A stretch of 64,000 nucleotides of DNA from Micropterix aruncella (Eukaryota > Arthropoda > Insecta > Lepidoptera > Micropterigidae), in the NCBI GenBank assembly GCA_944548615.1, contig CALYMY010000068.1, positions 27,501 through 91,500 of the forward strand. Direction: 5' to 3'. Under the pieces are notes generated by a model. It saw only the letters and a list, made by a program, of their open reading frames with translations. It did no database searches and had not been told where the DNA came from. Positions 1 to 10,400 of this stretch are shown here, piece after piece. The number at the start of each line of letters is the position of its first letter. The first letter of the stretch is position 1. A program made the translations under genes and the position numbers.

Positions 1-735
1 TGGTAAAATCGTAAATAAGAAAGGGCCATGACAAATGTGCCGTTAGATAATTGTCATAGATCCAGGCCTTACGAGGGCCAGAAATTAGCAAGGCATTTAT
101 TTTCGCCAGGCAACTTTTGAAATGCTCTATAGCATGATCGCCCGAGACGTCTTTTCCCTGATGGGTGATTTTTCTGCCGAGGAATTTGAAATGATTGTTT
201 GGGTCTATAAGGGAGATATTAGACCCCTTATAGACCAATTTGGGGTCATAGGATGTAAATTTGGTGCCCATGCGGGCGAGTCCAAGGCAAAAACATTTGG
301 AGGGCTTCACTTTTATACAGCCTGACCAGTCGCAGAAAAGCTCCACTTTCTGTAATAGCAGGGAAAGCTGCTTGGGGCTTCTGGTGATGAAAGTTAGGTC
401 GTCGGCAAAAGCGAGGCACGACTAGGTGTATTGGCCGTCTGTTTTAAAACGGTAGCCCCACTTCCTGTCAAACTGGGTCAGGCTTTCCAGCAGTATATTA
501 AAAACTATTAAAAATCGTCGGGGAGAGGCAACAGCCCTGAAATAGTCCAATTGAATATGGCATAGAGCGAGTAGTCCATTATTGCGTTTTAACATGGAAA
601 GTCAGACAGTTGTAGTAGGGAGCTAATGGGCCCTTGCTGAGTTGGCCACGAAGACCCACCCAGTATACCATTTAAGGCTACCGGCCTCCCATCGCAGTTG
701 GATTTTTAGCCAGTCGTCTCTGGGCGGCACCTTCA
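1..735 (-). pseudogene. non-LTR retrotransposon reverse transcriptase fragment, degraded
   Basis: Read on the minus strand, this encodes part of a retrotransposon reverse transcriptase. The catalytic box AFADDLTFI lies near 394-412. A GLFQGCCLSP stretch (motif B region) lies near 520-545 in another frame, so at least one frameshift separates them. An in-frame TAG sits at 422-424. Downstream of ADD the frame stays open to the window edge (for example FLGRKITHQGKDV), so the fragment continues to the left. The upstream stretch at 623-735 (WVFVANSARAH) may belong to the same frame. The FQGCxLSP spelling suggests an R2-like or CRE-like branch rather than Jockey, but I cannot place the clade. It is a dead copy. 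Confidence 0.75.
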
Positions 736-1150
736 TTGCTTGCATATATGTTAAAACTATGTATTTTTCTATTCTCTTTGAGCATAATATCAAGTAGATC
801 ATTAAAATATAATTTAGTTTTACTTGTGTAACAATCAAAGTAAGCAATGTTTAATTTTTGAAGTCAAAACGACCTACTTTTCTACTTAGTTTTTTTATTT
901 TAATAATCTCTTAAATATCAAATTAAATTCTATCCATTTCTAGTTATATCATTCAAAAAGTAAATGATTTAAAGTTTTTTTCGCTTTTTTATTCATTTGT
1001 AATAAGAATGACTTAACCTTGTTTTACAGGAAACTTTTCAATGGTTACAGTGACATAACCTAAAAAAAACGGTTGTGCCACTCAAGACTTATCCGGCAAC
1101 GAGCCAGGGACTTACTTGAAATGAATTTTAATATATACTTATATTATAAA
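736..1150. other. AT-rich stretch, nothing recognised
   Basis: Low-complexity AT-rich DNA with no open frame, hairpin or repeat that I can support. Confidence 0.5.
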
Positions 1151-1901
1151 CTAGCTGACCCGTGCCCACTTCGTTGGGCGGTAAAACTTTTTACTTGTGA
1201 TGAAATTATGAGTGGTTTGGTTAGTACTGAGTGCTATGATTTATTTCCTGACTGCCAAAAGAAGGGTTATATTTTTACTGCATATGTATGTATGTATTTG
1301 AATGCCAATTTGACTATATTACCGTTATTTGTGAGTGTCTTCTTGTGAGTGTCTTATTTGTGAGTGTCTTATCTCTTTAACCATTTATGCAGTAAAAGTG
1401 AAAATATATGCAGTAAAAGGGAAAGGGAAAAGTCTTTTGTTTCAAACACTTGAGACGATAAATTTACTTATTTTGATAATAATTCATACTTCTTGTTAAT
1501 ATGACCAATAAACATGACCTAACGATTTAAATTATGTTTTTAATATAAATTACTACTGTTTGTTACTTAAATATAAAAGTTAGACATATGCTGTCGCTGA
1601 CTTTTTTGTAGGCATTATCAAGCTCTACAACTTTTCTCTAGAACTTAATCACATATCTCTCATTGTTAAGGCAGCGTTCGTTAGAAACGTTTTTGTTCGA
1701 CCGTTTTTTCCGACTTACTTTGGATATCCGACTACCACGAAAAAGTCTTTCCATTTTACGGATTAATATATAGCCTATGATACTCACAAATAACGTGGCT
1801 TTCTATTGGTGAAAGAATTTTCATCAAAATCGGTTCAGTAGATCCAGAGATTACTTCCTACAACGTCACAAACTTTACCTCTTTATAATATTAGTATAGA
1901 T
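1151..1901 (-). mobile_element. Helitron-like non-autonomous repeat, copy 1
   Basis: Bounded on the plus strand by CTAGCTGACCCGTGCCCAC and TAATATTAGTATAGAT. In the usual orientation this reads from ATCTATACTAATATTATAAAG to a GGGTCAGCTAGT end. The block near 1800-1880 (gaaagaattttcatcaaaat, then cggttcagtagatc) is the conserved core seen in this repeat class. No coding capacity. Assignment to Helitron (Lep1-type) is from memory of similar insect repeats. No Rep/helicase is present and the 3' hairpin was not demonstrated. Confidence 0.5.
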
Positions 1902-2163
1902 AAGTAACGTTTGTAAGTTTGTATGTAAGGGGTAACCTCCGAAACTCTTCATCCGATTTCAAAAAGTCTTCCACAGCGGAAGGCGGAGCAAAGGGCGAGG
2001 AACAAGATGCGCATGTCTGCGATTGTAGCGTGTATCTGACAAGGGACGTCTTGCACTATATATCTAAAGGCAGCGTCTAAAAAGGCAAATACACGCCACA
2101 ATACTAAATTAACAAATCGATTCGAAACTTTACGCGAAGCGAAGCCGCGGGCAACAGCTAGTT
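1902..2163 (+). mobile_element. Helitron-like non-autonomous repeat, copy 2 (truncated)
   Basis: Same family as copy 1 in the opposite orientation. It opens with TTTGTATGTAAGGGGTAAC and ends with CCGCGGGCAACAGCTAGT. The two copies meet head-to-head at the AATATTAGTATAGAT end, leaving copy 2 without its own 5' terminus. Confidence 0.45.
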
Positions 2164-2499
2164 TCATAAATGAAGTCGATGAGCAGCTGGCGAAAATTCC
2201 TGGTAATATGCGACGCAAAACAACAAGGATTTGAATTTCGACCACGCGTCACCTCTTTCAATTAAAAAATAAAATTGCAAACGCGGGTCGCTGTGATCCT
2301 TCGAATTCGAATTTCGAACAATCCACGCATCGCAAGCATCGCGGCTTTTAAGAGCGATGTATAATTAATGTATAACGGACTATAAATATTGTTTTCGTCG
2401 CTTGTATATAATCATAAGTTTTTTATTCAAAATAGTACGAAATCATAACTTTTTGACGTCAATAATGCATACAAACATACATAAATGATTTAAAAATTA
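2164..2499. other. unassigned spacer
   Basis: No open frame or repeat recognised. It contains several TTCGAATTCGAA-like short palindromic words at 2298-2320. Confidence 0.4.
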
Positions 2500-3545
2500 A
2501 ATTATTGTGACATTTTAACAAATTATTGTGACATATAACGTGATATAAATCATCGAGGTAACCATTTTATTTCCAAGGGTCTTTGTCGTCTAGATACTCA
2601 TTTATTTTATAGTAGCCCTTTGAGTACAGCTTCTTCTTAATAAATGACTTAAATTGTATCACAGATAAATTTTGCATGTTTTCTGGGACTTTATTGTAGA
2701 AGAGTATACATTGCCCTTTGAATGATTTTGTGGTTTTGGAGAGTCGACTTTTACGGTCAGCAAGTTTATTTTTATTTCTAGTATTGACACCTGCCTAACA
2801 GAGTTTTTTTAAGAACAGTTCTTTATTTTTATGCACATACATTAAGTTTTCATAGATGTAATAAGAAACAAGTGTCAAAATATTGATTTCTATAAATTTT
2901 CCGCGTAACGACTGTCTAGCACCTAATTTATAAATAGCGCGGATGGCTCGTTTCTGTAGTATAAATATTTTATCAGCGTCAGCAGCATGACCCCACAGCA
3001 AGATGCCATACGACATCAAGCTGTGAAAATAGCTGAAGTAAACCAGCCTCGCGGTGTCTATATCTGTTAAATTAGATTTTTTTTACACCATATGCCGCAG
3101 AACTTAGCCTGACGGCCAATTTCTTAATGTGTGCGACCCATTGTAGCTTTTTATCTAAAGTGATACCAAGGAATACAGTGGAATCGACCAGTTCTAGGTG
3201 CTCATTTTTTATGATAATATTTGACCCTATTTGCTTTACATTTGGAAGTGAGAATTTTATACATTTTGTTTTCTTTTCATTTAGTAGCAGATTGTTTGCT
3301 GTGAACCATTCCACAACATTCGAGATAGAATCATTCACATCATCATAATTATGTTGTTGTCTACCTACTTTGAATAGTAATGAGGTATCATCTGCGAATT
3401 AATCTCACAATTTGGTTTTACTGTGTAAGGTAAATCATTTATATAAATAAGAAAAAGGAACGGTCCAAGTATTGAACCTTGTGGTACTCTCATGTATACT
3501 AACGAGCCGGATGATATGAGATATTCCAACCGAAATTTCACAATG
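2500..3545 (-). pseudogene. Jockey/CR1-type LINE, 5'-truncated 3' fragment
   Basis: On the minus strand three frames in series give consecutive pieces of one reverse transcriptase. First is VPQGSILGPFLFLIYINDL (motif B, 3445-3500). Next is EWFTANNLLLNEKKTKCIKF and FLGITLDKKLQW (motifs D/E region, 3072-3338). Last is the C-terminal SYGILLWGHAADADKIF to LMYVHKNKELF piece (2795-3019), with the frame closing near 2570 at DDKDPWK. Breaks near 3050 and 3400 are frameshifts or small deletions; the FADD box falls in the 3400 gap. A dead LINE copy with its 3' UTR running to about 2500. Confidence 0.8.
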
Positions 3546-3599
3546 TGATTTCGACCCAACAAGGCACTTGCTTACCGAGTTTCAAGGCTTTAGGTTCAA

Positions 3600-3826
3600 T
3601 ATTTCGAAGTATACTAATAGAACAAGACTGGCAAAATTACAGAAGAGCTATGTACTTATACCTTAGCATTAAATTCTACAATTTACTCCCTACCACTATC
3701 AAACAACTGGAGGACAAACAATTAAATAAAACATTAAGGAGATGCTGATAGGCCACCCTTTCTATAATCTGACCGAATTCGAGGGCCATGACTTTGCCAA
3801 TATTGTACCAATTTGAATGATAATTA
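3600..3826 (+). pseudogene. LINE reverse transcriptase C-terminal remnant (left half of split copy)
   Basis: The plus strand encodes KFYNLLPTTIKQLEDKQLNK, then (after a frameshift near 3745) LIGHPFYNLTEF. This is the usual extreme C-terminus of Jockey/CR1-type LINE polyproteins. The 3' UTR is interrupted by the mariner derivative at 3829-4683 and resumes at 4686. Confidence 0.6.
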
Positions 3827-3828
3827 TA

Positions 3829-4683
3829 CAGGGTGCGGCAGTGAGGACGGACGGTTTTAAAAAAATCATAAAATAGTTAATTTTTACTCAAAAACATATT
3901 TATTGATGGAATCAGGTTCGCAAGGAAATAGCATTTGAGACAGTCAAGAGTAAAAAATCACATCAGGCATGTGGTGGCCGAAATCGTTGATGCAGTGCTG
4001 GAGGTGTTCTTGGAAATTCGCGTAGACTCTCTCCAACATCGCTCTTTCAACTTGGGCGAGTTCGGGGTTTGTTCTCGTATACTCTAGCCTTGAGGTGTCC
4101 CCATAAGAAAAAAAACGCATATGGATAAATCTGGGGACCGAGGAGGCCAATGAACATCGCCAAACCTGGAAATAAGGCGACCAGGGAAGAGATGGCGAGT
4201 AACGTCCATTGATGCTCTGGCTGTGTGGACGGTCGCCCCATCCTGCTGGAACCACACACGTCGGATTGGCACACGTCGCCGTCGTAATTTAGGGAAAAAG
4301 AAGTTGGTGATCATTTCGACGCTCTGAGTTCATGGTAACAGCACGACTATTACCGTCTTCGAAGAAGTAAGGGCCAATGGTTTGGTGCGCTGTATACAAG
4401 AACAAGGCCCGAACTCTGGACGAATTGAAGGACCCAATTCGCGTGGAAGTCGCCCAAGTTGAAAGAGCGATGTTGGAGAGAGTCTACGCAAATTTCCAAG
4501 AACACCTCCAGCACTGCATCAACGATTTCGGCCACATCATGCCTGATGTGATTTTCCACCCTTGACTGTCTCAAATGCTATTTCCTTGCGAACCTGAATC
4601 CATCAATAAATATGTTTTTGAGTAAAAATTAACAACTATTTTATGTTTTTTTTTAAACCGTCCGTCCTCACTGCCGCACCCTG
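3829..4683. mobile_element. mariner/IS630-type element, inverted (head-to-head) derivative
   Basis: It is flanked by TA dinucleotides (3827-3828, 4684-4685) within matching TATA contexts. Ends are CAGGGTGCGGCAGTGAGGAC and its exact complement. The two arms (about 3829-4085 and 4425-4683) are near-identical inverted copies of the 3' part of one transposase gene plus its terminal repeat. The longer copy is on the minus strand (about 4385 to 3945): WFQQDGATVHTA with the second catalytic Asp region, FPGRLISRFGD, and PPRSPDLS, then a frameshift. The plus strand (4377-4565) repeats only the C-terminal part (ERVYANFQEHLQHCINDFG). Both outer ends are therefore the 3' terminus, and the 5' half with the first catalytic residue is missing. 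Confidence 0.8.
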
Positions 4684-4685
4684 TA

Positions 4686-4985
4686 TATGTACTTTTAGTA
4701 TTTAAATGTAAGATTTAGCTTTAGTTTGATTATTTAACGATTTACTTACTACTTTGGATGCTGTTACTATGTACAGTTTTTAGTATGTATTTATTCGATT
4801 TATTGACTATTTCAATTGTTAGGCTTCTGCTTTGATTATTCAACTTTTTAACTGACTACTTTAATTATTGTTTGTTTAGTAGTTAGCCATTAGAATTATT
4901 GACTATTTTATTAAGTCAGCCTTTAATTTGTATTGTAATAAGTAGGTTCCCAACTTTTAGTAGGTTGCAATTGCTTAGATACTAT
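4686..4985 (+). mobile_element. LINE 3' UTR (right half of copy split by mariner)
   Basis: An AT-rich, T-biased stretch continuing the LINE remnant at 3600-3826 beyond the mariner insertion. No coding content. Assignment rests on continuity only. Confidence 0.35.
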
Positions 4986-5114
4986 ATATTTTTTTATAAC
5001 ATGTGTATGTTAAGTAAAGATTAAAGTAGGTAGTAATGAGCCTTACTACAACACAAATATTTTGACACGTCCAAGAGCCGTTTTTAGCCGCCAATTGGAC
5101 ACGACGTAAATGTA

Positions 5115-5258
5115 ATCTAATGTAATACGCCCTCTGGTGAACCGGTTTCAACCAAAATGCTTTAACTCCTGCCATTACCAAATCATGCGTGCAAGCCAAA
5201 TTTCAGCACAATCGGATGAAGGATTGGACGCTATCGTGGAGGAATACATAAAACACAG

Positions 5259-5302
<44 letters not shown>

Positions 5303-5400
5303 AGACAGACTTCAGTCTGGAATTTGTCCAAATCGTCTCAGGAGGTGGTGGGGGGGGGGGGGGGGTCAACATTTATATATCTGTCTTCACCTCAAAAGCA
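5115..5400 (+). repeat. foldback-repeat arm with CA microsatellite and poly-G tract
   Basis: The words TTTCAGCACAATCGGATGAA and CGCTATCGTGGAGGAATAC (5202-5247) match one arm of the foldback repeat at 33549-33895. They run into an AC dinucleotide repeat (about 5260-5294) and then an uninterrupted G tract (about 5349-5365). Confidence 0.7.
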
Positions 5401-5992
5401 AAAATTGCGCGTTCACAATGTTTCACCTTCTTGTCGGTTAATGGGCCGGTAAAGTAAAATTATAAACGTAGGTAATAAGATTAGGAATTAAAATAAGTAA
5501 ACATAATCAGAATTACGAAATTTACAATAAATAAATATTATAAATTGTCAGATTCTAATGATAGGAGTCTTTAGCTAATCTAAGTGATTGTCATTAACGC
5601 AGTTGCCTAATAAATAGCCCATTGTTTTAGTTTCCTCACACTGGCAAATGGAAACAAAATTTTTATGCGTTCACAATACTTTCCATACTTCTGGGTTTGT
5701 GGGCCGCAAAGTGAAATTTCATTTTTTAAATAATATTTACGCCCTCTCACCCATGGAAACACATTTTGTCTTGCCGTGGAATACAGTACACTAATATTAT
5801 ACTGAGTTGGAAAACAACCTTTTTGCGTTGGACATTAGTCACCGAGAAAAAATCTGAATATCTGAACATTATATACAAACAACGCTATAAAAAGAAAGCG
5901 GATGATTTTCAACTCACTTATTAAATGGAACAGTGTTGTGTAAAAATAAAACATTTTTACAAAAAAAAAACATTATTTTTTATATTTCTTAG
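5401..5992. other. AT-rich spacer
   Basis: No gene or element recognised. Unbroken A runs at 5959-5970 only. Confidence 0.4.
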
Positions 5993-5996
5993 TTAA

Positions 5997-6302
5997 CCCT
6001 TGGAGTAAATGGGTATTTTCATGGATGCATCTGTCTCTTTTGCAGGATTTTCGGCGACATCGACTTAAATTACTATAACTATGAAACTACTACACCAATC
6101 ATAAAAAGAACAACTGCACAATGATTGCATTGAAATTTCGAATATAGAATATTGAAATATCATTTTGTAAAACAATTAGATAATTATGAATTAAATATGA
6201 GAACGTCAAAGAAGTGAAAAAAACGCGGAACCAGATCTGGTCGTATCACACTCAACGGATAATTGTTTCACAACCAGATTTAGTCGTATCATACTCAACG
6301 GG
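5997..6302. mobile_element. TTAA-flanked MITE (piggyBac-type), 306 bp
   Basis: TTAA stands on both sides (5993-5996, 6303-6306). Ends read CCCTTGGAGTAAATG and, from the right, CCCGTTGAGTATGATACG, an imperfect inverted pair. A subterminal direct repeat (accagatctggtcgtatc and accagatttagtcgtatc) lies at 6232-6300. Non-coding. The TTAA target and CCC start are the piggyBac signature; no transposase is present. Confidence 0.5.
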
Positions 6303-6309
6303 TTAAGGG

Positions 6310-6600
6310 TACAGAATAGTTGGTTTATTTGTTTCTACCCTTTATTGCGAGAATTCACAATGGGCGGGTTTATTGTCATATTACAATTTCTTACAACCAA
6401 CACTACTATGACGTGTTATATTGTATGTATGCGTGTAACATGTGTGTAAGTGTTTGTCTTGTTATTGCATTCGATCGACAGAATTGAAAATGCAATTCCG
6501 TTAATTAGATCCCAACGGAAAATGGTTACCCAGCCGGGAATCGAACCCGGAACCTTACAACGTAAGATCAGGCGACCTAACCACTATGCCACCTTCCCCT
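6310..6600 (-). mobile_element. tRNA-derived SINE
   Basis: The minus-strand head (6600 to about 6527) carries an RNA polymerase III A box (TGGCATAGTGG) and B box (GGTTCGATTCC) with a 5-bp T stem (CCGGG/CCCGG). The anticodon arm does not fold, so it is not a functional tRNA gene. The unrelated body extends to about 6310, ending in an ATAAAGGGTAGAAACAAATA-type tail. Transcription would be by Pol III from the internal promoter. Confidence 0.65.
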
Positions 6601-7002
6601 TCTCTATGATAAATATGCACCTAGTTAATTAGTATACAAATATTACACTTGATATTTTTAAATATTATTATTCAGATTTTTTGTGCGAAATGTTTACTAC
6701 ATGGTATGTTTCTTCATATAAGTTTTTTTTGAATATGATATTAAATAGTTTATTGTGTTTATGATATTAAATGGTACACAAATGAAAATGTACGATTGAC
6801 TGTGTTTTCATAAAATACCCATTTAATGTACAACATGAACCAATATAAAATTAACAATCAAAGTATTTATATTTCACAAGGAGGTGCATATTGCACTCGT
6901 TACTATAATTAACCAATTTAATTCTACATTTTTCTCTTTACATTAAATTTAACCTGATATTATACATTTTATAACAAAATGCAAAATTAGAAAATGTATA
7001 AA
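6601..7002. other. AT-rich spacer
   Basis: Nothing beyond AT-rich low-complexity DNA. Confidence 0.4.
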
Positions 7003-7004
7003 TA

Positions 7005-7219
7005 GGGGGAAGTCCCCTAACGCCGGACGGCACCTGGCGTCGGACAATAATAGTATCCCGACAAGTCGCGGCGCGATCGATACAAAGCCGTAGGAAAAGG
7101 AAAAGCGTGCGCTTCCCCACACTCTTTCACCCGTCTTTGTATCGATCACGCACGACTTGTCGAGATACTTACTATTAGTGTCCGACGCTAGGTGCCATCC
7201 GGCGTTAGGGACTTTCCCC
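7005..7219. mobile_element. TA-flanked MITE, 215 bp, long inverted repeats
   Basis: TA on both sides (7003-7004, 7220-7221). The arms GGGGGAAGTCCCCTAACGCC and, reversed, GGGGAAAGTCCCTAACGCCG continue as an imperfect inverted repeat of about 75 bp to CGACTTGTCG. Non-coding. The TA target suggests a Tc1/mariner-driven element. It lies 115 bp downstream of the stop codon of CRAL-TRIO gene B. Confidence 0.7.
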
Positions 7220-7335
7220 TAATGAACATTTAAAATTATTGTCACCATCACAAAAATCATAACATTATGTCACAAAAATCATAACATATAGCAACAAATA
7301 AAACACATTATGTAACCTAAACGCATTCCTAAGGT

Positions 7336-7439
7336 TTATTTTTCATTTGTTACACATTTTCGCTGCTCTTGTATAATGAGATCTTGCGCCTTGTTCAGTT
7401 CGGTTTGTTCATTGGTACAAAGTTTCGCCTCCCAATCGT
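7336..7439 (-). CDS. gene B exon 6 (C-terminus and stop)
   Basis: Acceptor TTTCAG at 7441-7440. It supplies the 2 nt completing an Asp, then DWEAKLCTNEQTELNKAQDL and a short tail to TAA (7338-7336). Compared with exon 6 of gene A it lacks about 17 residues including the conserved GSFRQL end. An AATAAA overlaps the stop codon (7335-7340). A TTAA MITE begins 27 bp upstream of the acceptor. Confidence 0.8.
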
Positions 7440-10400
7440 CTGAAACAAAAAAAACGAATTTTCCGTTTAACCCCTCAAATATGAGGCGTCCCTTAAGGGA
7501 TGCCTTGGCAAAATGTATACAAAATGTATATAAATTTATATAAATATAAATATAAATGTAAATGTGCGCCGCTTTATAGTAATCCGATCTATGGTAATGC
7601 TATAGCTCTATAGTAAACCCCGCTCTATGTAAATGTAAATGTAAATGTAAATATAAATTTATATACATTTTGCCGTAGGCAACCCGAGCTAATCGCCATT
7701 CATTTGAGGGGTTAATATTTTATTTTAGATATTTTCGCTTTAATTATTACTTTCATTTCAACTATGATATTCAACCGGTTTAATTAAAATATTCTAAATT
7801 ATTATTTTATGTTAATTTGTATAGCAATATTATTAAATTATTTTATTTCAAAAATATTATAAACAGCACGTTTTGGATTTTTTAACATTACATGATCAAA
7901 GAATTATTAAAGAATCGTTAAAGAATTATCCTTAAAGAATTATTCAAATCAATTGTTAAAGAATTATTCAAATCGTTAAAGAATTATTCAAATCAATTGC
8001 ACCTAACGAGCTTGATAATACCTATCGTATTTAGTAATATACTTTTCATGCAACATATCTGTAGCTACTACAAATATTTATAAATATCTATAAATATTTA
8101 TTATATATCTATAAATATCTATAAACATCAATAAATATTTATTTATTTATTTATTTATTTTCAGGAAAACCAACAGCTAATTATAATTTAACAATGCCGG
8201 AGCAACATAGCAGAGAGCCAATTAAAGGTTTTCACGTTTAAATAACGTTGTAGAAACATATGTGATCTTTCAATTAAAGCTATCGATTAAGAATGCATCA
8301 AAAATTATTCAACAATTAATGCTAAAAAATTCACTGTTCAGCCGCTGCCTAGCTGAGTTAACACTCGTACAGAATAGATCAAAGTCAAAGCGTTTAATCA
8401 TGCCATTGAAATTGTCACTTGTTCGCCACAGAAATGCATTTTGCCTATAGTTGGTACCAGCATGAGGAACATGAAGAGCAGGGTTAAATCTATTGAGTTT
8501 GGAAGGAACACGGAGATTAATTTTATTTAGTAAGTCAGGACAGTTAATATTATTGGAGGTAATTTTTAGCAAAAAGGTTAAGTCCGCGGTTTCACGCCGC
8601 TTAATCAAGGGGAGGATATGAAATTTCTTGCATAAATTGAAATAGTTAGATGAGCTGTATGGGATTTTCAGACGGAAGCAGAGATATTTCACGAACTTCA
8701 TTTGAATGTGCTCGATTCTGTTTATATATTTGTCATAACAAGGGTTCCATACCTGAGATGCATATTCCAAGATGCTTCTGACAAAAGTGCAGTAAAGGAT
8801 CTTGAAAGTTTTAGCACGGTGAAAGCAAGCTGCACTCGTCATAACAAAACCTAAAGCTTTGGAAGCTTTAGAAACAATAGATTGAACGTGATTATCGAAC
8901 AGTAGATGAGAATCATGAATGACACCAAGATCTTTAACCACGCTGCACCTCTGCAAGTTATGAAATTTTAATGAGTATGAGGCTAGAGTAAATATTTTTT
9001 TACGGGTGTAGGTGACAACGGTGCACTTGGATGGATTGAGGTCAATTTTATTAGAGAGACAGTAACTGTTCAATCTTGAAAGGTCCGCCTGAAGGTCGGC
9101 GACATCACCGACCGATTTAATTATTTTGAAAATCTTCATGTCATCAGCAAAACATAGTAAGTGACTAATTAGAAAACAGCTAGCTATATCATTGATGAAA
9201 ATTAAGAACAGCAATGGACCAAGTAGTGAGCCCTGCGGTACACCGCTAGGGATAGCAACCCAACTAGAAATATAGTTTTTGATGACGATAGCTTGGGAGC
9301 GATTATTGATATAGGAGGAGAACCATCGGAGGAGGTCCCCTTGTATACCCATAAACTTAAGCTTGTTCAAGAGTAGTCTGTGGTCAATCCTGTCAAAAGC
9401 TTTACTGTAATCAGTGTAGACTACGTCTACTTGATAGCCGTGATCCATAGCTTCAGTCAAGAAGTCATTAAAAAGGATAAGATTGGACACCGTCGAGCGA
9501 CCCCTGATAAAACCATGTTGCGACGGATTGATAGAGTTTTGGAGAGCGGCATATACTTGGTTATAGACGACTCGTTCGAATATTTTGGCAATAACGCATA
9601 ATTTCGAAATGGGTCTATAATTAGTAATTTCTGTTTTCGAGCCCTTCTTATATATGGGTGAAACTAAAGCCGACTTCCAGATACTGGGGAATTCACAATT
9701 AGCTAAGGATTTGCGAAACAACAGGGATATTGGAACACAAACAGTTTTAGCGCAGCCAATTAGAAATATTGGACTGATATTATCAGGTCCAGCCGACTTG
9801 GAAGTGTCTAAATGAAGTAACAATTTTTTCACGTCGTGATCATTGATCTCTATGCTACAGATATCATTTGCCTGGGAAGGAATAACGTCGTTGAAGTCGA
9901 GTGGCGGCAAATCAGTAGGCTGCATATCCGATACCAAAAATGTAGAAGAGAAGTACTGGGAAAAGGCTTCACACATGGAATCTCCAGTGGTCGCAATCAA
10001 GTCAAGGTACTTGAGAGGTGTCGGAATGCTATTGGATTTAGAGCAATTATTTATAAAGGACCAGAAGTTTTTTGGATGTTTTTCGATACCATCTTCTATA
10101 GATGTGATGTATGATTTGAAACACTGACTCTCTAATAAATGAACCCTATCCCGTAATAATTTAAAGGTTTCTTGATCCGTTTTCATATTATATGTTTTGA
10201 TTTTTTTATGTAATTTATATTTTTCTTTAATGAGCTTTATTATAATATCTGTATCTATATATCCATTATACGACCTATCTATATCTTTATTTATATCTAT
10301 ATACATATACATATACTTCTTCCTAATCACTTCCAATTCCCTACCTCTCCCATCGGTTTTCTATATTAATTTTATATTTAATATGAACTTAGTTTAATTA

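Noticed and set aside
6527..6600. Genuine tRNA gene
   Set aside because: A and B boxes and the T stem are present, but the anticodon stem does not pair and a SINE body follows.
9380..10127. Plus-strand frames of 73-94 codons
   Set aside because: Shadows of the minus-strand LINE reverse transcriptase.
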